Source: Streptomyces sp. CB02056 (GTDB lineage: Bacteria > Actinomycetota > Actinomycetes > Streptomycetales > Streptomycetaceae). Taken from it: DNA of 64,000 nucleotides. The position numbers and the translations under genes are program-made. This document shows positions 7,638 through 18,497 of this stretch, piece by piece. The stretch's first letter is position 1, and each line of letters opens with the position of its first letter. The stretch lies in contig NZ_LIPD01000004.1 in assembly GCF_001905545.1 (NCBI RefSeq), forward strand, positions 598,610-662,609. The letters are read 5' to 3'. Under the pieces are notes generated by a model. That model made no database searches. It was not told where the DNA came from and saw only the letters and a list, made by a program, of their open reading frames with translations.

Positions 7638-8684
7638 ATGATCGAAGCAAGCTACTCGGCCGTCCCCGCCCTCCTGCTCGTGTTCGCCGTCCTCGGGTCG
7701 GCGCTCGCCCTCGGAACCGCCCGGTGGGCCCGCCGGAGAGGCATGGCGGTCCCGACGGCGGTGCTGTGGGGACTGAGCCTGGCGGGCGAACTGGCGGTGA
7801 CGCTGACACCGACGGCCACCGGGTACTCGGGGCCGCCGAGTTGCGCGATCGGGCCCGGCATGTGGGCCGACGCGACGGCGCAGCAGGGGCTGATGAACAT
7901 CGCGCTCTACCTGCCACTGGCGTTCTTCGGCGTGCTGCTCTTCCGACGGCCGGTCACCGTGCTCGCGGGCTGCGCGGTGCTGTCCGCCGTCACCGAGGTC
8001 GTCCAGACCCTGCTCGGGACCGGACGCGCCTGCGACGCTGCGGACTTCGTCGACAACGCGGCCGGCGCGCTACTGGGGACGCTGCTCGCCGCCGGCTGGC
8101 TGCTGGCGCGGCGGCGCGGGCTGCCCAGGCTGCGCCGGGACCTGGTCCACGGGCTGGTGCTGGGCGCCGTCGGGCTGGCGGGGGCGGGGCTGGTGGTCCA
8201 CTTCGGGATCCGCACGTACCGGGACTCGCCGGGCCTCTTCGCCCCGCCGTCCGACGACATCGCGACGGCGCAGCGGGTGGCGGAGGGCGTGTTCGGCCCG
8301 CGCACGCTGGTGGACACCACCACGACCACCGCCGACCCCGGGCTCACCCAGCAGATCATGGACGTCAGCACCGACCGCGGCGACCTCCGGATCGAGCAGC
8401 CCAGCGGCCGTCTGCTCGCCGTCGCCGCCGCCACGCCCTCCGCCGACGCGGCCGGCTCGCCCGCCCTCACCCCGGAGCAGGTCGTCGCCGCCGGCCGGGC
8501 CTTCGCCGACACCTGGTTCGCCGACCGGATCGCCGGCCTGACCCCGACCGTCACCCCCGCTGGCCCGAACGGCGCTGCCCGCACGCTTGGTTACCGCCGC
8601 GAGGGTACGGCCGCCGGGCAGCCGGCGGTGCGCCTCGATCTGACCGTGGGCGCCGACGGCCGCATCCTGACAGCTGCCTCGTAG
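7638..8684 (+). CDS. VanZ-family membrane protein with C-terminal extracytoplasmic domain
   Basis: 348 residues. Residues 1 to about 195 have five hydrophobic segments and the VanZ signature: a Glu-x4-Gln pair in AVTEVVQTLLG, then the Asp and Asn of CDAADFVDNAAGALLG. VanZ proteins are linked with teicoplanin or lipid-related resistance, but most family members lack a known role. After the last segment about 145 residues form a soluble region rich in Thr/Ala, longer than in ordinary VanZ proteins. The ATG at 7638 follows GGAAG by 5 nt; a longer in-frame reading from 7446 has non-coding composition upstream. Confidence 0.82.
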   Translation: MIEASYSAVPALLLVFAVLGSALALGTARWARRRGMAVPTAVLWGLSLAGELAVTLTPTATGYSGPPSCAIGPGMWADATAQQGLMNIALYLPLAFFGVLLFRRPVTVLAGCAVLSAVTEVVQTLLGTGRACDAADFVDNAAGALLGTLLAAGWLLARRRGLPRLRRDLVHGLVLGAVGLAGAGLVVHFGIRTYRDSPGLFAPPSDDIATAQRVAEGVFGPRTLVDTTTTTADPGLTQQIMDVSTDRGDLRIEQPSGRLLAVAAATPSADAAGSPALTPEQVVAAGRAFADTWFADRIAGLTPTVTPAGPNGAARTLGYRREGTAAGQPAVRLDLTVGADGRILTAAS

Positions 8685-8721
8685 TCCCTGGTCCTCGAAC
8701 TCCCGTGGTCCGTCCCGGGGT

Positions 8722-9777
8722 TCAGGCGGGGCGGGGCAGGTACGCCAGGCCGTGCGCGCCCGCCTCGCCGAGCCGGGGGACCTCCAGTCGGGCCACCGGC
8801 TCCAGCGCCTCCAGGTCGATGACGTCGACGGTGGAGGAGACGGCGCAGGAGACGTAGGCGAGGCGGCCGTCGGGGGAGGAGGTGACGGTGAGCGGGAAGA
8901 GGCCCACCTCGACCGAGCCGAGCCGCTGGTGACCGTCGGCGGCGAAGACCGTGAGACGGCCGGGGAGTTGGCGCCCCAGGGGCGAGCCGGCCTCGGGGAC
9001 GCTGCGCACCTCGCCGGCCAGCAGCCTGCCGGTCGGGGTGAGGTGGACCGGCAGGGCCGGGGAGTCCGTCGGGAGGACGTCCGTGACGGACGCGGTCGCG
9101 ACGTCGATGACGCGGATGCCGGGGGTCGGGGCGGGCATGGCGGTGGTCGAGAAGTACGGGCCGGCGACGTAGACCCGGGCGCCGTCGGGGGAGACGGCCA
9201 GGCCCTCGCTGCCGGGGACCTCGACCTTGGCGGTCAGCACGCCCCGGTCGAGGTCGACGACCGAGACGAAGGGTGCCTCCTTGTTGGTGGCGAAGCCGGT
9301 CCGGCCGTCCGGGGTGATGGCGAACCAGTGCGGACCGGGCGCCTCGGTGTCGATCCGGCCGATCGGGCGGCGGGTCCCGGTGTCGATGACCACGACGCCG
9401 CCGGGCCGGTCCGGGCCGCCCTCCACGCTGACGTACAGCCGGCCGCGGGCGGTGTCCAGGGCCAGCCCGTGCGGGCCGTGTTCGGGGGCGAGGTCGACCA
9501 CGTCGACGACCCGCCGGGTGTCGGCGTCGATGACGGTCACCTCGGTGCGGCGGCCGCTGTTGGCGCCGTAGTAGCCCGAGCGGTAGGCGCTGGTGCACCA
9601 GAGCAGCCGCCGGGTCGGGTCGAAGCAGAGCTCGTGCGGTTCGGCGAGGACCCGGACGGTGTCGAGGTGCCGGTCGGTGGCGGCGTCGAAGAACAGGACG
9701 TTCGAGCCGCTCTGGCTGACGATGGCGAGGACGTCGCCGGTGCGGTCGGTGCGGTCGGCACGGGTGGGCTGCGACAT
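8722..9777 (-). CDS. YncE/YVTN-type beta-propeller protein
   Basis: 351 residues made of repeated blades such as LCFDPTRRLLWCTSAYR, GLALDTARGRLYVSVEGG, AITPDGRTGFATNK and VTSSPDGRLAYVSC, typical of seven-bladed YVTN propellers. It has no signal peptide, so it is cytoplasmic. The ligand or reaction is unknown; relatives include quinohemoprotein-like and surface propellers. The ATG at 9777 follows GAGGAG by 5-6 nt. It is transcribed divergently from the LysR gene 143 bp away, which makes it the probable target of that regulator. Confidence 0.82.
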   Translation of the reverse strand: MSQPTRADRTDRTGDVLAIVSQSGSNVLFFDAATDRHLDTVRVLAEPHELCFDPTRRLLWCTSAYRSGYYGANSGRRTEVTVIDADTRRVVDVVDLAPEHGPHGLALDTARGRLYVSVEGGPDRPGGVVVIDTGTRRPIGRIDTEAPGPHWFAITPDGRTGFATNKEAPFVSVVDLDRGVLTAKVEVPGSEGLAVSPDGARVYVAGPYFSTTAMPAPTPGIRVIDVATASVTDVLPTDSPALPVHLTPTGRLLAGEVRSVPEAGSPLGRQLPGRLTVFAADGHQRLGSVEVGLFPLTVTSSPDGRLAYVSCAVSSTVDVIDLEALEPVARLEVPRLGEAGAHGLAYLPRPA

Positions 9778-9920
9778 GAGGACTCCTCGGTGAGGTTTGC
9801 GTGGTTCCGCGGTTTCGCGGTCGTTTCCACTGTCGTCGGCAGCCGCGGCGGGAGCCATGCAAGGATCGGCATCGGATAGTTGCCCAGAATGCAAAGACCC
9901 AGGTCAGGAGCGGACGGCCA

Positions 9921-10814
9921 ATGGATCTCAACCTGCTGCGGGCGCTGGACGCCCTGCTCCAGGAGAACAGCGTGACCCGCGCCGCCGAGCGGCTCGGCAC
10001 CTCACCGGCGGCCGTCAGCCGGATGCTGGCCCGGCTGCGCCGCGCCGTCGAGGACCCGCTGCTGGTGCGCGCCGGGCAGGGCCTCGTCCCGACCCCGCGG
10101 GCACTCGAACTGCGGGAGGAGGTCGGCGCGTTGCTGCGCGGCTGCGACGACGTGCTGCGCCCCGGCGCCGGCTTCGACCCCGTCCACCTCGACCGCACCT
10201 TCACGCTGCAGGCCGGTGAACTGATGCTGGTACGGACGGCGGGCGCCCTCGTCGAGCGGGTCCGGGCGGAGGCCCCGCGGGTGGACGTGGTCTTCCTGCC
10301 GGAGGCGCTGGAGGACGGGCCGGCGCTGCGGCAGGGGCTGGTGGACGTCGAACTGGGCGTGCTCGGCCACCTGGACACGGAGGTCCGCACCCGGCAGCTC
10401 CTCCGGGTTCCCCTGGTCGGCCTCGCCCGGGCGGGCCATCCGCTGTTCGACGGCCGCCGGATCACCGTCCGCCGGTTCGCCGCCGCCGACCACATCGGCG
10501 TCTCCCGGCGCGGCAAGCGGCTCGGCCCGATCGACGCCGGGCTCGCCGAACTCGGACTCCGGCGTCGGGTGGCGGTGGTCGTGCCCAGCCACACCGGCGC
10601 GATGCTGCTCGCCCGGGACAGCGACCTGGTCACCCTCGTCCCCGAGGACTGGCTGCCGGACACCGTCGCCGCGCTGGGCCTGCGCACCTTCCCGATCCCG
10701 CTGGAACTCGCCCTGCTGGAGCTGGGGATGGCCTGGCACCCGCGCAACTCGGCCGATCCGGGGCACCGCTGGTTCCGCGAGCACGTGGCGGCCGCGGTGC
10801 TGGGGCCGGAGTAG
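9921..10814 (+). CDS. LysR-family transcriptional regulator
   Basis: 297 residues. The N-terminal winged HTH reads MDLNLLRALDALLQENSVTR and continues with AAERLGTSPAAVSRMLARLR. The effector domain follows, with FLPEALEDGPAL and LVTLVPEDWLPDTVAALGL blocks as in the NodD/PnbR-type subgroup. The ATG at 9921 lies 10 bp after AGGAG. Divergent orientation to the beta-propeller gene suggests that it controls that gene and itself from the 143-bp shared region. The inducer is unknown. Confidence 0.9.
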   Translation: MDLNLLRALDALLQENSVTRAAERLGTSPAAVSRMLARLRRAVEDPLLVRAGQGLVPTPRALELREEVGALLRGCDDVLRPGAGFDPVHLDRTFTLQAGELMLVRTAGALVERVRAEAPRVDVVFLPEALEDGPALRQGLVDVELGVLGHLDTEVRTRQLLRVPLVGLARAGHPLFDGRRITVRRFAAADHIGVSRRGKRLGPIDAGLAELGLRRRVAVVVPSHTGAMLLARDSDLVTLVPEDWLPDTVAALGLRTFPIPLELALLELGMAWHPRNSADPGHRWFREHVAAAVLGPE

Positions 10815-10862
10815 CCCCCCCGCGGGGGTGCGCCCCGGCTCGGTCCGCGGTGTCCGGCCGGG

Positions 10863-10879
10863 ATACCCTGCCGGGGTAC
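10863..10879. promoter_or_regulatory. CsoR-like copper-responsive operator
   Basis: The 17-bp site ATACCCTGCCGGGGTAC has the TACCC-N5-GGGTA architecture of known CsoR sites such as the one before Bacillus copZA. It lies 31 bp before the DUF6153 start and 49 bp after the LysR stop. The downstream genes include a multicopper oxidase, so copper derepression of the pair is likely. No csoR gene is in the window. Confidence 0.65.
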
Positions 10880-10909
10880 ATGGCGGCGGCTGGGGACAGG
10901 AGGCGGAGG

Positions 10910-11422
10910 ATGGTGCGGTCACGGCCGTTCGGTCCGCCGGTGCCGTGGGCGCCGCGCCTGCTGCTGCTCGCCGCGCTGCTGTTCGGCATCGTGACGATGC
11001 ACACGCTCGGCCATCCGGGCGGTGGGCACGGTGGTTCCGGCGGGTACGGCGGGCACGGTGGTTCCGGCGGGCACGAGGGAGCGGGGACGCACGCCTCGGC
11101 CGTGCACCCGGCGCACCCCGCGGCCGCGGTCCACCACGGCCCGGCCGCCGCGCCCATGGAGGCCGCCTCCGCCGTCGACCCCGCCATCCCGGCCGCCTCC
11201 GCCGTCGACCCGACCATCGCCGGCGGCATGGACCCGATGGCGGTCTGCCTCGCCGTCCTGGCGGGCTGGACCCTGGTGCTGCTCCTCGCCGGCCCGCTGC
11301 TGCGCCGCAGCGGCGACGCCGCCGCCGAGGTACGGGCCCGACTGCTGCGGGCCGTCCGCGCGCTGCCCCCGCCCGGGGGCGGGCGGATACTCCTCACCCG
11401 GCTTTCGGTGCTGCGCCAGTAG
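10910..11422 (+). CDS. DUF6153-like histidine-rich membrane protein
   Basis: 170 residues. An N-terminal membrane segment (LLLLAALLFGIVTMHTLGHP) is followed by a Gly/His-rich loop, an Ala/Val/Asp-Pro repeat region, and a second membrane segment (VCLAVLAGWTLVLLLAGPLL). The MHTLGHP motif is typical of DUF6153 proteins, which often accompany copper or DUF305-type genes in actinomycetes. The His-rich loop could bind metal outside the membrane. The ATG at 10910 follows AGGAGG by 7 nt; an in-frame GTG upstream overlaps the CsoR-like site and is less likely. It is probably co-transcribed with the multicopper oxidase. Confidence 0.7.
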   Translation: MVRSRPFGPPVPWAPRLLLLAALLFGIVTMHTLGHPGGGHGGSGGYGGHGGSGGHEGAGTHASAVHPAHPAAAVHHGPAAAPMEAASAVDPAIPAASAVDPTIAGGMDPMAVCLAVLAGWTLVLLLAGPLLRRSGDAAAEVRARLLRAVRALPPPGGGRILLTRLSVLRQ

Positions 11423-11568
11423 GCGCGCGCCCGCCGTCCCGTGCCCGCGCCCGCCCTGGAGCGCCCGCGCGCACGTCCACGCGCCCGCTCGCGCCCCGCA
11501 GCGCCCGCGCACGGAACGGCCGACGCGACGTCCTGCACACCCACACACCGCACGAGGTGCACTCCGCC

Positions 11569-13200
11569 ATGCGCACACCCACCCGTCGTACCGTCCTCGG
11601 CGCCGCGCTCGCCGCCGCCGGGACCGGCCTGCTCACCGCCTGCTCCTCCGGCTCCATGAAGGGCATGGACCACGGGTCCATGAACCACGGCCCCACGAGC
11701 GGCACGACCGGAGCCGCCGCCCCGGCCGGCTACCTCGCCCCGAACGGCCCCGAGGTCGCCGCCGCCGAGGCCCGGCGCAAGCCCGGCCCGGAGCGGAAGG
11801 TCGCGCTCACCGCCACCGAGACCACCCTGGACCTCGGCGGTCGCACCGTCCGCAGCTGGGCGTACGGCGACCGCCTGCCCGGCCAGGAGGTGCGCGCCAC
11901 CCTCGGCGACACGCTCGCCGTCACCCTCGCCAACCACCTGCCGCAGCCCACCACACTGCACTGGCACGGCCTCGCGCTGCGCAACGACATGGACGGCGTG
12001 CCCGGCGTGACCCAGGCCGACGTCCGGCCCGGCGCCTCCTTCGAGTACCGCTTCGCGCTCGCCCACCCGGGCACGTACTGGTTCCACCCGCACTCCGGCG
12101 TCCAGCAGGACCGCGGCCTGTACGCCCCGCTGATCGTCGAGGACCCCAGGGAGCCGCTGGCCTACGACAAGGAGTGGGTCGTCGTCCTGGACGACTGGGT
12201 GGACGGCGTCGACGGCAGCACCCCGGACGCCGTCCTCGCCGAACTCGCCCGGGGCATGGGCGGGATGGACCACTCGGGCGGCTCCGGCCACGACATGCCG
12301 GGGATGACGGGGATGCCGGGCCACGACATGGCGGGGACGCCCGGCGCGGGCAGCACCCCGAACGCCGCCGGCCCGTCCCGGATGCTGATGGGCGCTCAGA
12401 GCCCGCTGCTGGGAGGCGACGCCGGTGACGTCGCGTACCCGTTCCACCTGGTCAACGGCAGGCTCGCGACCGCGCCCGAGACCTTCACCGCCAAGCCCGG
12501 CGACCGGATCCGGATCCGGCTGGTCAACGCGGGCGGCGACACCGCCTACCGGGTCGCTCTCGGCGGCCACGAGCTGACCGTCACCCACACCGACGGCTTC
12601 CCGGTCGAACCGGCCACCACCCAGGCGCTGCTGCTCGGCATGGGCGAGCGCTACGACGTGCTGGTGACCGCCAAGGACGGCGCCTTCCCGCTGACCGCGC
12701 TGGCCGAGGGCAAGAACGCCACCGCCCTGGCCGTGCTGCGCACCGGCGGCGGCGCCGCGCCCGACGCCGCCGTCCGCCCGGCCGAGCTGGACGGCCGGCT
12801 GCTCACCGCGGGGCAGCTCAAGGCCGCCCCGGACGTCCGGCTGCCCGCCAAGGCGCCGGACCGCACGGTGAGGCTGGAGCTCACCGGCGGGATGGCGAAG
12901 GCCGACTGGGCGTTCAACGGCCGCCGGTACGACCCGGCGCAGCGCTACCCGGTGGCGGCGGGCGAGCGGGTGCGGCTGGAGTTCCGCAACAGCACCGCCA
13001 TGTGGCACCCCGTCCACCTGCACGGTCACAGCTTCGCGCTGCCCGGCGACGGCCCGCGCAAGGACACCGCGGTGGTGCTGCCGGGCACGACCCTGGCCGT
13101 CGACTTCGACGCCGACAACCCGGGCCTGTGGATGGTGCACTGCCACAACGTCTACCACGCGGAGACGGGCATGATGACCGTCCTCGGCTACCGGGCCTGA
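11569..13200 (+). CDS. Multicopper oxidase, Tat-exported lipoprotein
   Basis: 543 residues. The signal RRTVLGAALAAAGTGLLTAC has a twin arginine and a lipobox (LTAC), followed by a Met/His-rich SMKGMDHGSMNH tail. Copper motifs are HWHG near 130, HPHSG near 172, HPVHLHGH near 480 and HCHNVYHAETGMM near 524, so all T1, T2 and T3 ligands are present. A Met/His-rich insertion (GMGGMDHSGGSGHDMPGM) near 230-260 resembles the Met-rich loops of CueO that bind Cu(I). Probable role: cuprous oxidase in copper detoxification on the cell surface. An in-frame GTG at 11557 is an alternative start. Confidence 0.92.
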   Translation: MRTPTRRTVLGAALAAAGTGLLTACSSGSMKGMDHGSMNHGPTSGTTGAAAPAGYLAPNGPEVAAAEARRKPGPERKVALTATETTLDLGGRTVRSWAYGDRLPGQEVRATLGDTLAVTLANHLPQPTTLHWHGLALRNDMDGVPGVTQADVRPGASFEYRFALAHPGTYWFHPHSGVQQDRGLYAPLIVEDPREPLAYDKEWVVVLDDWVDGVDGSTPDAVLAELARGMGGMDHSGGSGHDMPGMTGMPGHDMAGTPGAGSTPNAAGPSRMLMGAQSPLLGGDAGDVAYPFHLVNGRLATAPETFTAKPGDRIRIRLVNAGGDTAYRVALGGHELTVTHTDGFPVEPATTQALLLGMGERYDVLVTAKDGAFPLTALAEGKNATALAVLRTGGGAAPDAAVRPAELDGRLLTAGQLKAAPDVRLPAKAPDRTVRLELTGGMAKADWAFNGRRYDPAQRYPVAAGERVRLEFRNSTAMWHPVHLHGHSFALPGDGPRKDTAVVLPGTTLAVDFDADNPGLWMVHCHNVYHAETGMMTVLGYRA

Positions 13201-13248
13201 TCGCGGACTCCCCCCCCCGCGCGAAAGTGCCCGGGTTCCACCCCGAAA

Positions 13249-13280
13249 GGACCCCGAACCGCTCCGCCGGTTCGGGGTCC
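13249..13280 (+). terminator. Hairpin terminator after multicopper oxidase
   Basis: GGACCCCGAACCG and CGGTTCGGGGTCC form a perfect 13-bp stem with a 6-nt loop, 48 bp after the oxidase stop. No T-run follows, which is common for terminators in this group. Confidence 0.7.
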
Positions 13281-13347
13281 CGCCGTCTCCGGCACCCGGC
13301 GCACTCCGGCGTGCCACCGGCACCGACCTGCGGCGTCATGACGATTT

Positions 13348-13424
13348 CTTAACGCGGCCCGGTAGCGGATCCTTAACGCCGGTCGCATAGCCTGACGCAC
13401 TGCCGTCGCCCGACGGCGTTTTTA
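13348..13424 (+). promoter_or_regulatory. Leader region of permease: direct repeats and terminator-like hairpin
   Basis: CTTAACGC occurs at 13348-13355 and 13372-13379, 24 bp apart. Downstream, GCCGTC-GCCC-GACGGC (13402-13417) is followed by GTTTTTAC, the look of an intrinsic terminator only about 27 bp before the permease start. This suggests regulated initiation plus possible attenuation. No riboswitch class was recognised. Confidence 0.5.
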
Positions 13425-13450
13425 CGGGGTCTTTAAACAAGAGGTGCAAG

Positions 13451-15472
<2,022 letters not shown>

Positions 15473-15590
15473 CGGCCTGCTTCCGCTGCGAGGCCCGTAC
15501 GCTGCGGCCCCCACGCCCCGGTCCGTCCGCCCCGGCCCGTCCGCTCCTGGTGAGCGGACGGGCCGGCGGCGTGTCCGGGGCGGAACGACG

Positions 15591-15628
15591 GACCGCCGCC
15601 CGCGCCTGGGCGGGCGCGGGCGGCGGTC
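15591..15628. terminator. Strong bidirectional terminator
   Basis: GACCGCCGCCCGCGCC and its perfect complement form a 16-bp stem with a 6-nt loop. It lies between the converging permease and Rpf genes. Confidence 0.75.
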
Positions 15629-15642
15629 GGGTTCGACCGGTC

Positions 15643-16705
<1,063 letters not shown>

Positions 16706-18346
16706 GTGGTGGCACAACCCTCTCGTACTTCCCGCACATCCCGTACGTCTCGAAGGACGGTCCTTCGCACCGGTGCGGCGGCCGGTGCGCTCGCCGCGCT
16801 GCCCGCGTCCACCCTGCTGTGGACCCAGCCGGCGGTGGCCGGCACGCCCGGCCCGGAGCAACTCCACCTCCAGTGGGGCGACGAGCCCTCCCGCGAGATG
16901 ACGGTCTCCTGGGCGACGGCGGCGTCCGTGAACCGTCCCCGGGTGCGGATCGGCACCCCGCGTGAAGGCGCCGGCCGGACGGTGCACGCGCGCAGCCGCA
17001 GCTACGTGGACGGCCTCAACAAGGTCGAGACCTTCACCCACCACGCCCGCCTGGACGGCCTGCGGCCCGACACCACGTACGTCTACGAGGTGCTGCACGA
17101 CGGCGCCCCGCCGGTCCGCGGCACCTTCCGCACCGCTCCCGCGCCCGGCCGGGCCGCGTTCCGCTTCACCAGCTTCGGCGACCTCGGCACGGGCGACAAC
17201 GTGTTCAGCAAGTCCTCCATCCACGGCGCGGCGGCGGTCCGTCAGGTCGAGGGGTTCGACCCGCTGTTCCACCTGCTCAACGGCGACCTCGCGTACGCCA
17301 ACAACAACCCGCAGCGCCAGCCGCAGGCCTGGAACGCGTTCATGAACAACATGTCCGGATCGGCCGCCCACCGCCCGTGGATGCCCACGCCCGGGAACCA
17401 CGAGGTCGAGGCGGGTGGCGGGGAGCTCGGCTACGCCTCCTACCTGACCCGCTTCGAGCTGCCGGACAACGGCACCCGCGACCACTGCGGCACCTGGTAC
17501 GGCTTCCAGATCGGCTCGGTGCTCTTCGTCAGCCTGGACGGCAACGAGATCGCGGTCGAGGACGACGCCAGCATCGACCCCGCCACCGGGCAGTCGATCT
17601 ACATCAGCGGTTACAGCGACGGCACCCAACTCCGCTGGCTGGACCGGCTGTTGTCGCGGGCGCGGGGCGGCAGCTCGGTGGACTGGATCGTGGTCTACCT
17701 GCACCAGTTCGCGATGTCCTCCTCCGCCCAGAGCCACGGCGGCGACATGGGCCTCCGGGAGAAGCTGCTGCCGCTGCTCGACCGCCACTGCGTCGACCTC
17801 GTGCTGGCCGGCCACGACCACGACTACGAGCGCACCCACCCGGTGCGCGGCACCGCCCCCGGCGGCCTGCTCACCCCGGCCGTCGCCGACGACGACCTGC
17901 GGCAGATCGACACCTCGCAGGGCACCGTCCACCTGATCCTGGGCGGCGGCGGCACCGCCGGGCACGACGACGTCTACCTGCCCGCCGACGCCGACGGCGT
18001 CCGCGAAGCCACCGTCCGCACCCAGCGCCTCACCTACAAGGCCGACCCGGACGCCAAGGAGAAGGCCCACTGGTCCGCCGTCACCGACCCGGACACCCGC
18101 TACCCCTACGGCGTCGCGGTCTTCGACGTCGACCCGGGGTCGGTGCCCGGCGGCCGGACCGCCATCACCGTCAGCTACTACCACTCCGTCCCGGCCACCG
18201 CCGCCGCCCCGCTCCCGACGCCGGTGCTGTACGACCGCTTCACCCTCTACCGCGACCGCAGCGACGGCTGGGACGACGACGACCAGGGTGAGGACTCCCA
18301 GGGCGAGGGCTCGCAGGGCCGGTCGGTCGCCGGCGCCCGCCGGTAG
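16706..18346 (+). CDS. Purple acid phosphatase-like metallophosphoesterase, Tat-exported
   Basis: 546 residues with Tat signal SRRTVLRTGAAAGALAALPAS. A fibronectin-like N-terminal domain (HLQWGDEPSREMTVSW to TYVYEVLHDG) precedes the metallophosphoesterase core. Core motifs are FGDLGTGDN, LLNGDLAYAN, PTPGNHEVE, VYLHQF and AGHDHDYERTHP, the full set of dinuclear metal ligands. It hydrolyses phosphate esters outside the cell. Two adjacent GTG codons (16706, 16709) follow AGGAGG by 5 and 8 nt. The C-terminal tail is Asp/Glu/Gln-rich. A closely similar paralogue follows at 18498. Confidence 0.9.
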   Translation: MVAQPSRTSRTSRTSRRTVLRTGAAAGALAALPASTLLWTQPAVAGTPGPEQLHLQWGDEPSREMTVSWATAASVNRPRVRIGTPREGAGRTVHARSRSYVDGLNKVETFTHHARLDGLRPDTTYVYEVLHDGAPPVRGTFRTAPAPGRAAFRFTSFGDLGTGDNVFSKSSIHGAAAVRQVEGFDPLFHLLNGDLAYANNNPQRQPQAWNAFMNNMSGSAAHRPWMPTPGNHEVEAGGGELGYASYLTRFELPDNGTRDHCGTWYGFQIGSVLFVSLDGNEIAVEDDASIDPATGQSIYISGYSDGTQLRWLDRLLSRARGGSSVDWIVVYLHQFAMSSSAQSHGGDMGLREKLLPLLDRHCVDLVLAGHDHDYERTHPVRGTAPGGLLTPAVADDDLRQIDTSQGTVHLILGGGGTAGHDDVYLPADADGVREATVRTQRLTYKADPDAKEKAHWSAVTDPDTRYPYGVAVFDVDPGSVPGGRTAITVSYYHSVPATAAAPLPTPVLYDRFTLYRDRSDGWDDDDQGEDSQGEGSQGRSVAGARR

Positions 18347-18358
18347 CGCACCCGTCGT

Positions 18359-18398
18359 CGAGGGCTCGCCGCGCCGCCCGGTGCGCGGCGGGCCCTCG
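18359..18398 (+). terminator. Hairpin between the two phosphatase genes
   Basis: CGAGGGCTCGCCGCGC pairs with GCGCGGCGGGCCCTCG (one G-T pair) across an 8-nt loop, 13 bp after the first phosphatase stop. The second phosphatase has its own promoter. Confidence 0.7.
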
Positions 18399-18461
18399 CT
18401 GTCGTACCAACTCGCCTACCGTGAAAGGGAATCGAAAACACGTCCGGTGATGCCGGACCTC

Positions 18462-18491
18462 TTGTCAAAGGTTAGGGAAGTTTCCTAACTT
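18462..18491 (+). promoter_or_regulatory. Promoter with embedded palindromic operator; predicted leaderless start
   Basis: TTGTCA (18462-18467) and TAACTT (18486-18491) are spaced 18 bp, placing the transcription start at about the ATG (18498). No Shine-Dalgarno site is present. The palindrome GTTAGGGAAGTTTCCTAAC (18471-18489, 8 of 9 pairs) fills the spacer and overlaps the -10 box, so a repressor bound there would block transcription. Confidence 0.6.
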
Positions 18492-18497
18492 GATGTC

